Both the position numbers and the translations under genes were made by a program. 41,208 bases of DNA. Source: an uncultured Clostridia bacterium (GTDB taxonomy: Bacteria; Bacillota; Clostridia; Christensenellales; UBA1242). Below, piece after piece: positions 33,927 to 41,071 of the stretch. The number at the start of each line of letters is the position of its first letter. The stretch's first letter is position 1. Under the pieces are notes generated by a model. The model was not told the origin of the DNA. It saw only the letters and a program-made list of their open reading frames with translations, and ran no database searches. The stretch lies in the NCBI GenBank assembly GCA_944377485.1, contig CALWFB010000002.1:80779-121986 (forward strand). Reading direction: 5' to 3'.

Positions 33927-35102
33927 ATGAAAAAACGTATACTTTTAACCTATATGGAATCTGGCATGGGACATATCACGTCAATAAAATCTATCTCTGA
34001 TGCTCTAAGAAAAGCGAATAATCCAGACATTGAATTGATTGATAGCTATATTATGCAGGAAGACAAAAATCCAACTCTAATCAAATTCAATAATTTTATC
34101 ATTCACCAAACAAAACAGACTAACAAAATCAAGGGATATGGAGCATTTGTATTCACCATATTAGAAATTCTAGGTAAACAAAAATTTATGGTGGGAGTTC
34201 ATCACACACTTTTTAGACGTGCTCTCAACGAAGCACTTAAAGCTATTGACAAGCACAAGCCAGATGTAATTGTTAGCACCCATTATTTTATGACATTATG
34301 CGCCATAGAATACAAAAAGCGATACAACAAAGATTGTATTGTTATCACATACAATCCTGACAATAACATTCACGCATGGTGGGATAATCGTGATGGATTA
34401 TTTATTGTCAACAATCCACAAGCATACGAAGAAGCAATAAAGCGAAGACATTTCAATCCAAACGATGTGAGACAAGTTTATTTTACCGCACGTGACGAAA
34501 TAATCAATTCTCATCAAGACAAGATGAAATATAGAGAGAAATACAATATACCAAAAGACAAGTTTTGCGTCACTATTGCAGACGGAGCTTATGCAAGTGC
34601 GAATGCCAAATCTGTATGTAAGGAATTATTAAAGACCTCTCTACCTGTCACAATCATTATGCTAGCAGGAAAAAATCAAGAAGTATATGATTATTTTAAA
34701 GAACAAGAGAGTTCGGTAAATAAAAATATAACTTTAATAACCTCGGGATTTACTCCTAATGCGCACGAACTTTATTGTGCAAGTGATTTATTTATAACAA
34801 AAGCGGGACCAAACGCAATACTTGATAGTGTATTTATGAATACTCCTGTCCTAGTTGATTATTATGCTCACCCTATTGAAAAGGCCACGACAAAATTATT
34901 TGTAGATAAATTCAAATGCGGTATGGCAATATACAAACCGAAGAAAATTAGAAAAAAAGTGGAAGAATTAATTCAAAACCCTAAATTATTAGAACCATAT
35001 GTTGAAAACTGTAAAAAAATAGATAAACATCAAAACGGTGCAAAAGACGTTGCAAAATACATATTAGAGGAAATAAAAAAATTAGATGAAAAAACCGCTT
35101 GA
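33927..35102 (+). CDS. MGDG-synthase/UgtP-like glycosyltransferase
   Basis: A 391-residue GT28-type glycosyltransferase, the family that adds sugars to diacylglycerol (UgtP in Bacillus, MGDG synthase) or to lipid II (MurG). The N-terminal GMGH motif (13-16) and the region to about 180 match the MGDG-synthase N domain. The C-terminal half shows the donor-binding pattern VTIIMLAGKN, then ITSGFTPNAHELYCASDLFITKAG, where the K-A-G-P-N element binds the nucleotide sugar, and then YYAHPIEKATTKLF. A membrane glycolipid such as the anchor of lipoteichoic acid is the expected product. It overlaps the next gene by 17 nt, and three acyltransferases follow, supporting a lipid role. Confidence 0.83.
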   Translation: MKKRILLTYMESGMGHITSIKSISDALRKANNPDIELIDSYIMQEDKNPTLIKFNNFIIHQTKQTNKIKGYGAFVFTILEILGKQKFMVGVHHTLFRRALNEALKAIDKHKPDVIVSTHYFMTLCAIEYKKRYNKDCIVITYNPDNNIHAWWDNRDGLFIVNNPQAYEEAIKRRHFNPNDVRQVYFTARDEIINSHQDKMKYREKYNIPKDKFCVTIADGAYASANAKSVCKELLKTSLPVTIIMLAGKNQEVYDYFKEQESSVNKNITLITSGFTPNAHELYCASDLFITKAGPNAILDSVFMNTPVLVDYYAHPIEKATTKLFVDKFKCGMAIYKPKKIRKKVEELIQNPKLLEPYVENCKKIDKHQNGAKDVAKYILEEIKKLDEKTA

Positions 35103-36015
35103 TACCACGTATAAATATGATGAACATGCGATGGAACTGAACCCAAACTCTGACGAATACAAACAAATTCTTGAAAGGCTTGCTACAAAAGGAGAGTTTG
35201 ATGTCCATACAACAAAATTCAAGACAAGTAATGCTAAAAAAATTAATGGTAAATACGTTTATGTTCCTAAGAACGTTCTTTATAAAATTACACGTGCTGT
35301 ATGTAAAACTATATTATACGTATTTCGACCATTAGTTAATGGTCTAGCCTTTCACTTAAAAATTAAAGGTAGAAAAAATTTAAAAGGAATCAAATCTGCA
35401 ATCACAATTAGCAATCATGTCCATTACTTAGATATTTTAATGAACATGCAAGCGGTCAATAAAAAGAACTTTTATGTGATTGCTGCCAACCATAATATGA
35501 AACGTGGACCGGTTGGATACATTTTCAAAGCATGCGGAGTTTTACCTCTATCCTCCTCACTAGACGCTTCTATAAACCTAAATAAAACGATTAAAAGCAT
35601 TTTAAACAAAGGCGGATTTGTACATATGTATGCTGAATCGGCACTCTGGTTTCGTTATGAACGCAGTCGTCCACTCAAAATCGGTGCATTTAAAATTGCG
35701 AGCGAAAACAATGTCCCAGTTGTACCAATAGTAATTTTGTTTAGAGAAAAGAGCAAGTTTGAATTTTTCAGACGAAAGAAAACTATTACAATTCAAATTG
35801 GAGCACCTATTTATCCAGACAAAAATTTAACTGTACGAGAAGATGCCGAACAAATGAAAGAAAAATGTCAAAAATATTATAACGACACCGTGTGTGATTT
35901 TTATGGTTATGATAAAACCACATATAGTATATATAAAACACCAGAGAAAAAATCAAACAAAGTATTAGATATTGATGCAAATGTTTCTAGTATTAACAAA
36001 GATATAGAACGTTAA
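35086..36015 (+). CDS. PlsC-like acyltransferase 1
   Basis: A 309-residue lysophospholipid acyltransferase-type protein (PlsC fold) that would transfer an acyl chain to a glycerol- or sugar-based acceptor. HX4D motif: NHVHYLD with H111 and D116. The usual FPEGTRS motif III is replaced by YAESALW (182-188, E184 and W188). Hydrophobic stretches are weak, with a membrane-associated segment at about 65-90. ATG 35086 lies inside the end of the glycosyltransferase gene (17-nt overlap), so the two are coupled. It shares the E-x-x-x-W variant of motif III with the acyltransferases at 36466 and 38102, marking the three as close paralogues. Confidence 0.84.
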   Translation: MKKPLDTTYKYDEHAMELNPNSDEYKQILERLATKGEFDVHTTKFKTSNAKKINGKYVYVPKNVLYKITRAVCKTILYVFRPLVNGLAFHLKIKGRKNLKGIKSAITISNHVHYLDILMNMQAVNKKNFYVIAANHNMKRGPVGYIFKACGVLPLSSSLDASINLNKTIKSILNKGGFVHMYAESALWFRYERSRPLKIGAFKIASENNVPVVPIVILFREKSKFEFFRRKKTITIQIGAPIYPDKNLTVREDAEQMKEKCQKYYNDTVCDFYGYDKTTYSIYKTPEKKSNKVLDIDANVSSINKDIER

Positions 36016-36024
36016 ATTTAAAAT

Positions 36025-36053
36025 AAAAAAATCGACTAAATAGTCGATTTTTA
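36025..36053. terminator. Bidirectional terminator
   Basis: A stem AAAAATCGACTA/TAGTCGATTTTT with a tiny loop, between the first acyltransferase gene and the convergent small gene at 36051. It is T-rich on both strands. Confidence 0.82.
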
Positions 36054-36284
36054 TGCCAAAACTTTTGGTTCTTTGAAAATACAAATGCAGATAAAGTCAA
36101 TAAGCCAAAGTACAATCCAACCCAAAATTATCCATAGAATTCCACCAAGTATCAAAGAAATTTTGCCATATGCTGCACCCTTGATTATTCGATATACTGC
36201 CCATATTATATCAAGTACTGGTAAGGCAAAGACGATTTTCAACCACAAAGGTGCATCGTCCATCCATTTAACAAATCCCTTCAT
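36051..36284 (-). CDS. Small two-TM membrane protein
   Basis: A 77-residue protein: MKGFVKWMDDAPLWLK, then two hydrophobic segments (about 16-38 and 42-66) and a short tail. AAGGAG 5 nt upstream sets ATG 36284, rather than the in-frame GTG six bases upstream of it. The pattern, with WAVYRIIKG and a long LGGILWIILGWIVLW segment, is like small YqaE/PMP3-type or phage-holin-size membrane proteins but the family is not certain. It is on the opposite strand inside the acyltransferase cluster. Confidence 0.6.
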   Translation of the reverse strand: MKGFVKWMDDAPLWLKIVFALPVLDIIWAVYRIIKGAAYGKISLILGGILWIILGWIVLWLIDFICICIFKEPKVLA

Positions 36285-36419
36285 ACACACTCCTTTTCTA
36301 TAATATTTATATTATAACTAAAATATAACAATTTGGCAAATAAATTTAATGAATATAATTATTTTTATTTGATTTGAATTGAAAAATTAAAAACATACTA
36401 GTACAAATAACCAAAATCC

Positions 36420-36448
36420 TTGACAAAATGTACAAAAATTAAGATAAT
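36420..36448 (+). promoter_or_regulatory. Promoter of acyltransferase 2 / GT8
   Basis: Perfect TTGACA (36420-36425), 17-nt spacer and GATAAT (36443-36448), then AAGGAG before ATG 36466. Confidence 0.72.
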
Positions 36449-36465
36449 TTATAAAAGGAGAAAAA

Positions 36466-37248
36466 ATGAAATATGGAGATATCATCTATTATGATGACGA
36501 ACTAAACGATGAAATAATTGATTTCAAAATCACTCCTATCAAAATAGATGAAAATTATACATATATTCACAAAAATCCTTTTTATAAATTTTGTTCATTT
36601 TTCACATATAGAATACTCGCAACTCCTTTTGCAGGATTGTATTTTAAATTGTTTAAACATACAAAATATGAAAATAAAAAGATTTTAAAGCAGTTTAAAA
36701 AAGGTGGCTATTTTATTTATGCCAATCATACAAATCAATTTTCAGATGGTTTTAGTCCCACTCTAATCTGTTTTCCCCAAAAACCATACTTGATAACAAA
36801 TGCAGACAATGTTTCTATTCCATTTTGGGGGAAATTTACTCGTATGTGGGGAGCTCTCCCTTTACCTGATACAATTAATGCTACTAAGAATTTCAACAAG
36901 GCAATAGAACACGTTTTGAGCAAGAATAGTCCAGTTTTAATTTATCCAGAAGCTCACCTTTGGCCGTATTATACCAAAATTAGACCGTTTGATAATAAAT
37001 CTTTTCGTTATCCAGTGAATTTAAACAAACCGGTATTTACATTCACAACTACTTATCACAAAAGAAAACATTCTAAAAAACCAAAAATTATTATATATGT
37101 TGATGGACCTTTTTACCCTGACAACTCAATAGACAAAAAATTAGCCATGCAAAAACTTCGTGATGAAGTCTATCAAAAAATGTGTGAACGAGCAAAACTT
37201 AGTGACTACGAATATGTCACATATATTAAAAGGAGCAAAGATGATTAA
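36466..37248 (+). CDS. PlsC-like acyltransferase 2, HX5D variant
   Basis: A 260-residue acyltransferase-fold protein related to those at 35086 and 38102. The catalytic box is NHTNQFSD (87-94), with five residues between His88 and Asp94, where PlsC has four. Motif III is YPEAHLW (160-166, E162 and W166). Two segments near the N-terminus (about 40-62) may touch the membrane. The extra residue means either an altered active site or a distinct subfamily with a different acceptor. It overlaps the following GT8 gene by 8 nt. Confidence 0.78.
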   Translation: MKYGDIIYYDDELNDEIIDFKITPIKIDENYTYIHKNPFYKFCSFFTYRILATPFAGLYFKLFKHTKYENKKILKQFKKGGYFIYANHTNQFSDGFSPTLICFPQKPYLITNADNVSIPFWGKFTRMWGALPLPDTINATKNFNKAIEHVLSKNSPVLIYPEAHLWPYYTKIRPFDNKSFRYPVNLNKPVFTFTTTYHKRKHSKKPKIIIYVDGPFYPDNSIDKKLAMQKLRDEVYQKMCERAKLSDYEYVTYIKRSKDD

Positions 37249-38053
37249 TATTTTATTTGGTGGCAACTATAAAGTTTACGACGGAATATTATTGTGTCTT
37301 ATGTCAATGACTAAACATACTAATGAAGAATTAAATATATACATCCTCTCTGCCGAACTAACAGAAATCAATCCTGAATATCGTCCTATTTCGGAAGAAC
37401 AGCGAAAATTTTTAGATAATTTAGTCAAACAAAAAAATCTTAATAGTCAAGTTAAATTAATTATATTAAAAGATGAGTTTAGAGATTGGATATTACAGTC
37501 AGAAAACAAATTGAGTATCTATACCCCATATACATTCCTAAGACTATTTGCTGATAAAATTGGTGAAATACCAGATAAAATTATTTATCTAGATACTGAT
37601 ATGATGTTAAATGGCAATATCAAAGAGTTGTTTGATATCGACATCACCGATTACGAATTGGGTGTAGTATTAGATAGATACGGACATTTCTTTATCCGTC
37701 CAAAATATTTTAATGCTGGCATGCTCCTTATGAATATGAAAATGATTAAAGAAACTAAACTGTTCGACAGAGTAAAAGAAATGTGCTTGAATAAAAAGAT
37801 GGGATTCCCTGACCAGACAGCACTAAATAAATGTTCAAAGAAAAAATTGTATCTTCCACGCAAATTTAACGAACAAGGCAACTTGCGTCCAGATACTATA
37901 ATTCAGCATTTTAGCAAACGAATTAAATGGCTGCCATACTTCCATACACAAAATGTTAAACCATGGCAGATAGACAAAGTGCATGAAGTCTACAAATGGC
38001 ATCAATACGATGATATATACGAACAATATTTAAAAATGAAAAAAGATAAATAA
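37241..38053 (+). CDS. Family 8 glycosyltransferase
   Basis: A 270-residue GT8 enzyme (retaining; galactosyl- or glucosyltransferases acting on glycans and lipids). The DxD metal motif is YLDTD (D118, D120), followed by GNIKELFD and FNAGMLLMNM, both diagnostic for GT8, and a C-terminal QHF...KPW block for the metal-binding His. The start is ATG 37241 with AGGAG 6 nt upstream; longer in-frame versions run into the acyltransferase gene. It overlaps that gene's end by 8 nt, so the pair is coupled. In the cluster it could extend a glycolipid head group. Confidence 0.9.
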   Translation: MINILFGGNYKVYDGILLCLMSMTKHTNEELNIYILSAELTEINPEYRPISEEQRKFLDNLVKQKNLNSQVKLIILKDEFRDWILQSENKLSIYTPYTFLRLFADKIGEIPDKIIYLDTDMMLNGNIKELFDIDITDYELGVVLDRYGHFFIRPKYFNAGMLLMNMKMIKETKLFDRVKEMCLNKKMGFPDQTALNKCSKKKLYLPRKFNEQGNLRPDTIIQHFSKRIKWLPYFHTQNVKPWQIDKVHEVYKWHQYDDIYEQYLKMKKDK

Positions 38054-38101
38054 TTAGAATATAAACTATTTCAATCAAATTACATAATAAAAGGATAAAA
38101 A

Positions 38102-38941
38102 ATGTTAAGTGTAGATATATTAAAGGAAGACCCAAACGAATATAAAAAATATATGACTATTCAAGAGCAATTTGAGCGTGAAGGCAACTTTAACACCGAT
38201 ATTAATGAAAATTCATACGATGGAACTCTGCCTGTCACAGAAGATTTTGAATTTATCAAAAAAGGCATTAAAAATGCTTTTAAGCATGCAATATATTCAA
38301 CCGCAATGCGAATTTATACAAACAAAATTTGCAAACTCTTAAAAGTTGAAATTAAAGGTAAAGAAAATTTGAAAGGAGTTAAATCTGCAATAATCACTTG
38401 CAATCATATTAGCAAATTTGATTCATTTACAATTAGAAAAGCGGTTGGTATTAATATTATGTTTGTTGCTGCTGATTATAATAACTGGGCAGGCAAAATG
38501 GGAGAAACTGCCCGATATACAGGATACCTTCCTTTGTCTAACAAATATAGCGTTATGAAGAAATTTAACCAGGCAGTAGAATATTATTTGAATAAAGGTA
38601 AAAAAATTCTAATTTATCCTGAACAGGCCATGTGGAGAGATTATGAAAAACCAAGACCAATGAAAGATGGTGCTTTCCACTATGCAGTAAAACACAACGT
38701 ACCTATATTGCCCCTTTTCATCACATTCCGAAATAGCGGAATTGTAGAAAATGGTGTTGAATTGAAATATTATACAGTCAATATATTAAAACCTATATAT
38801 AAACAAGCCAAATTAACTGATAAAGAAAATATAGAATATATGCGCAAAACTAATTATACATGCTGGAAAGAATGCTATGAATCCACCTATCAAAAGTCTT
38901 TAACCTACACCACATTGGACAAATCGAAAATTAAAATTTAA
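38102..38941 (+). CDS. PlsC-like acyltransferase 3
   Basis: A 279-residue acyltransferase, third paralogue of the cluster. The HX4D box is NHISKFD (101-107, His102 and Asp107). Motif III is YPEQAMW (172-178, E174 and W178). It shares with acyltransferase 1 the lead-in IKG(R/K)(K/E)NLKG(I/V)KSAI before the HX4D box, and the region GAF(K/H) after motif III. AAGGA precedes the ATG. A 38-residue Asn/Asp-rich N-terminus is specific to it. It ends in a strong terminator that closes the cluster. Confidence 0.86.
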   Translation: MLSVDILKEDPNEYKKYMTIQEQFEREGNFNTDINENSYDGTLPVTEDFEFIKKGIKNAFKHAIYSTAMRIYTNKICKLLKVEIKGKENLKGVKSAIITCNHISKFDSFTIRKAVGINIMFVAADYNNWAGKMGETARYTGYLPLSNKYSVMKKFNQAVEYYLNKGKKILIYPEQAMWRDYEKPRPMKDGAFHYAVKHNVPILPLFITFRNSGIVENGVELKYYTVNILKPIYKQAKLTDKENIEYMRKTNYTCWKECYESTYQKSLTYTTLDKSKIKI

Positions 38942-38952
38942 ATTAACTTTTT

Positions 38953-38980
38953 AAAAGATAGATATATCTATCTTTTTTTT
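38953..38980 (+). terminator. Intrinsic terminator closing the lipid cluster
   Basis: A 12-bp palindromic stem AAAAGATAGATA/TATCTATCTTTT followed by T's. Confidence 0.82.
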
Positions 38981-39051
38981 ATTCAAAATAATTAAATTAA
39001 AAAATAAGCACAATTTATATCACATTTTTTGTCTTTTATTTATCAATTCGA

Positions 39052-39080
39052 TTGAAAAAGTTGTCGATAAATGTTATAAT
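39052..39080 (+). promoter_or_regulatory. Promoter of prs
   Basis: TTGAAA (39052-39057), 17-nt spacer and perfect TATAAT (39075-39080), then AGGAG before ATG 39099. Confidence 0.72.
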
Positions 39081-39098
39081 AAAATCGTAGGAGAACAT

Positions 39099-40196
39099 AT
39101 GAGCAATCAGTTTAAAATTATTGTAATGAGCAATTTCAAAGATAGAGGTAAAATTATTGGAGAATATATAAAACAAAACCTCAAAACTGATGACTCAAAC
39201 TTAATCTATGCTAAGAATGAAAGATTTCAAAATGGCGAAGGTAAAGTTGTACTGACTGAAAGTGTTAGAAATAAAATTGTATTTATAATCAGCGATGTTT
39301 CTAATTATGGCGAAACTTATAAAATGTATGGACATGTCAACCACATGAGTCCTGATGAACATTTTCAAGATATTAAACGTACTATTTCAGCAATTGCAGG
39401 TAAGGCAAAAAAAATAATAGTTATTATGCCTCTACTCTATCAATCAAGACAACATAGACGCCTAATGAGAGAATCACTTGATTGTGCAATGGCTCTTCAA
39501 GATTTAGAACATTTAGGAGTTGATAGTGTGTTAACCTTTGATGCCCACGATATTAACATACAAAATGCTGTATCTAGAATGAGTTTTGATTCCTTCTTCC
39601 CTAACTATCAAGTGATGAAGACTCTTTTGAAAAAAGAAGATTTCAAAATTGACAAAGATAATATGATAGTGATTAGTCCAGATACAGGAGCTATGCAAAG
39701 AGCAATAAAATATGCCAATATGCTTGGGCTAGATGTAGGTATGTTTTACAAAAGACGTGATTATACTCAAATCGTTAATGGGAAAAATCCTGTCGTTCAA
39801 CATGAATATCTCGGTAGAGATGTAAAAGGAAAATACATATTAATTGTTGATGATATGATAGCGTCTGGTGGTTCTGTTATTGATGTCGCAACAGAAATGA
39901 AAAAACGTGGTGCTTTGGGCGCATATATTGTTGCAACCTTCTCTTTCTTCACTGACGGAATTGAAAAATTTGAAGACGCATATAAAAAAGGAATTATCAA
40001 GAAAATTTATACAACAAACCTTACATATTTGCCAAATGAATACAAAGGTAAATTATGGATATGTTTAGTAGACTGTCTAGAATTTTTAGCCCGTATTATC
40101 ACAAATATAATAGAAGGTCAAAGCATCAGTTATTTAGTTGACTCAGACGAAAAGATAAAAGAATTATTAATTGAACATAACCGCCACCTAAAATAA
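39099..40196 (+). CDS. prs: Ribose-phosphate pyrophosphokinase, divergent long form
   Basis: A 365-residue enzyme that makes PRPP from ribose 5-phosphate and ATP for nucleotide, His and Trp synthesis. The PRPP-binding loop is VDDMIASGGS (250-259), where the canonical loop has DTGGT, so the acidic residue is Ala255. The ATP-binding region LLYQSRQHRR (112-121) corresponds to YARQDR, and FDAHDINIQ (147-155) to the DLH block. It is about 50 residues longer than the usual 310-320, with an extra segment near the N-terminus and a longer tail. Possibly a clade-specific Prs or a related phosphoribosyl-diphosphate enzyme. It has its own promoter and terminator. Confidence 0.85.
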   Translation: MSNQFKIIVMSNFKDRGKIIGEYIKQNLKTDDSNLIYAKNERFQNGEGKVVLTESVRNKIVFIISDVSNYGETYKMYGHVNHMSPDEHFQDIKRTISAIAGKAKKIIVIMPLLYQSRQHRRLMRESLDCAMALQDLEHLGVDSVLTFDAHDINIQNAVSRMSFDSFFPNYQVMKTLLKKEDFKIDKDNMIVISPDTGAMQRAIKYANMLGLDVGMFYKRRDYTQIVNGKNPVVQHEYLGRDVKGKYILIVDDMIASGGSVIDVATEMKKRGALGAYIVATFSFFTDGIEKFEDAYKKGIIKKIYTTNLTYLPNEYKGKLWICLVDCLEFLARIITNIIEGQSISYLVDSDEKIKELLIEHNRHLK

Positions 40197-40202
40197 ATCA
40201 AG

Positions 40203-40230
40203 AAAAAGGATAAGACTATGTCCTTTTTAT
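40203..40230 (+). terminator. Intrinsic terminator of prs
   Basis: Stem AAAAAGGA/TCCTTTTT enclosing a short 10-nt loop, seven bases after the stop codon. Confidence 0.83.
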
Positions 40231-40526
40231 TTATTAACAATTCACGCTATATGATTTCTATATTATAATAATGAATAAAAATTTTAATTTATCTTTCAAC
40301 AACAATCCCAATTAATATATAATTAATATAAATCAAAATTGGATTTATTTCAAAGCATTAATTTAAACTTAGGTTATCAAATATAATTTATATATATCAT
40401 TAAAATATGTAAATTTATTTAAATAATATAAAAGTATTTTAAAATATTATCTCATTCAAATATTAAACAATAAAATTTTTGAAATTAAAATTTACTATTT
40501 AAATATAATAATTTAGATATAAAACA
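40231..40526. other. AT-only spacer upstream of the tRNA-Thr array
   Basis: About 300 bp of almost pure A/T with no gene seen. Short TATATAA-type motifs abound. The first clear signal is the promoter at 40527. Confidence 0.5.
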
Positions 40527-40555
40527 TTGACAAACAATCAATTAATTGATAATAT
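40527..40555 (+). promoter_or_regulatory. Promoter reading into the tRNA-Thr half array
   Basis: Perfect TTGACA (40527-40532), 17-nt spacer and TAATAT (40550-40555). Predicted start about 40562, giving a ~110-nt leader before the first tRNA-like unit. The same -35/-10 pair type precedes the OLE RNA. Confidence 0.55.
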
Positions 40556-40670
40556 GATTTAGTGTGAAATAGATATAGTAAAATTCAACAAAATTTTAAA
40601 TAACAAGACTAAATATATCTATTTAAAATCAATAGCAAATTAAATTGAGCAACATATTCAATCTTAAAAT

Positions 40671-40769
40671 GCTACTGTGGCTCAGCGGTAGAGCACCACC
40701 TTGGTAAGATAAAAAATGGCAAATTTTACCATTTAAAAAACAACAAAATTTAACTCAAAAACTAAATAT
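40671..40769 (+). repeat. tRNA-Thr-like 5'-half, unit A
   Basis: A 99-nt unit. Its first ~38 nt match the 5' half of a tRNA: acceptor 5' strand GCTACTG, D-arm GCTC/GAGC closing on 8 loop bases, and an anticodon-loop segment TTGGTAA with GGT. The 3' half of the tRNA is absent. In its place comes TGGTAA (40702-40707) that can pair with TTACCA (40726-40731), an alternative hairpin AAATGG/CCATTT (40714-40719 with 40729-40734), and an A-rich tail. Confidence 0.75.
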
Positions 40770-40869
40770 GCTAATGTAGCACAGTCGGTAGTGCACCGCC
40801 TTGGTAAGATAAAAAATGGCAAATTTTACCATTTAAAAAACAACAAAATTTAACTCAAAAACTGAATAT
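40770..40869 (+). repeat. tRNA-Thr-like 5'-half, unit B
   Basis: A 100-nt unit almost identical to unit A in its second half. The acceptor strand is GCTAATG. The D-stem is GCAC/GTGC, a compensatory exchange of the pair in unit A and the full tRNA (GCTC/GAGC). It keeps CCTTGGTAAG and the TGGTAA (40802-40807) / TTACCA (40826-40831) pairing. Confidence 0.75.
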
Positions 40870-40949
40870 GCTAATGTAGCACAGTCGGTAGTGCACCGCC
40901 TTGGTAAGATACGGTTTTACCATAAAAATTAACCTAAAAAATTGAATAT
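40870..40949 (+). repeat. tRNA-Thr-like 5'-half, unit C
   Basis: An 80-nt unit with the same tRNA-like start as unit B (GCTAATG, D-stem GCAC/GTGC, CCTTGGTAAG). Its middle is shorter: TGGTAA (40902-40907) pairs with TTACCA (40917-40922), and ACCG (40895-40898) can alternatively pair with CGGT (40912-40915). Confidence 0.75.
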
Positions 40950-41025
40950 GCTGATGTAGCTCAATCGGTAGAGCACTTCCTTGGTAAGGAAGAGGTAGAC
41001 GGATCGTAACCGTTCATCAGCTCCA
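40950..41025 (+). tRNA. tRNA-Thr(GGT)
   Basis: 76 nt including encoded CCA. Perfect 7-bp acceptor stem GCTGATG/CATCAGC, discriminator T, D-arm GCTC/GAGC, anticodon stem CTTCC/GGAAG with loop TTGGTAA (anticodon GGT, reading ACC/ACT), T stem GACGG/CCGTT. The T loop is ATCGTAA instead of the near-universal TTCRANN: position 54 is A and position 58 is T. Those two normally form the T54-A58 reverse Hoogsteen pair. Everything else is canonical. It is the last, and only complete, unit of the array. Confidence 0.88.
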
Positions 41026-41028
41026 CTT

Positions 41029-41056
41029 AAAACCCTTTATTTATAAGGGTTTTTTT
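41029..41056 (+). terminator. Intrinsic terminator after tRNA-Thr
   Basis: Stem AAAACCCTT/AAGGGTTTT with a long T tail, four bases after the CCA end. It ends the array transcript. Confidence 0.9.
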
Positions 41057-41071
41057 GATGTTCGGATACCA

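Noticed and set aside
40671..40949. CRISPR array
   Set aside because: Units are about 100 bp, with no short repeat/spacer alternation, and each unit is a tRNA half; no cas genes.
40671..41025. Split tRNA genes as in archaea
   Set aside because: No separate 3' half exists, and the fourth copy is a complete tRNA, so trans-splicing is not needed.
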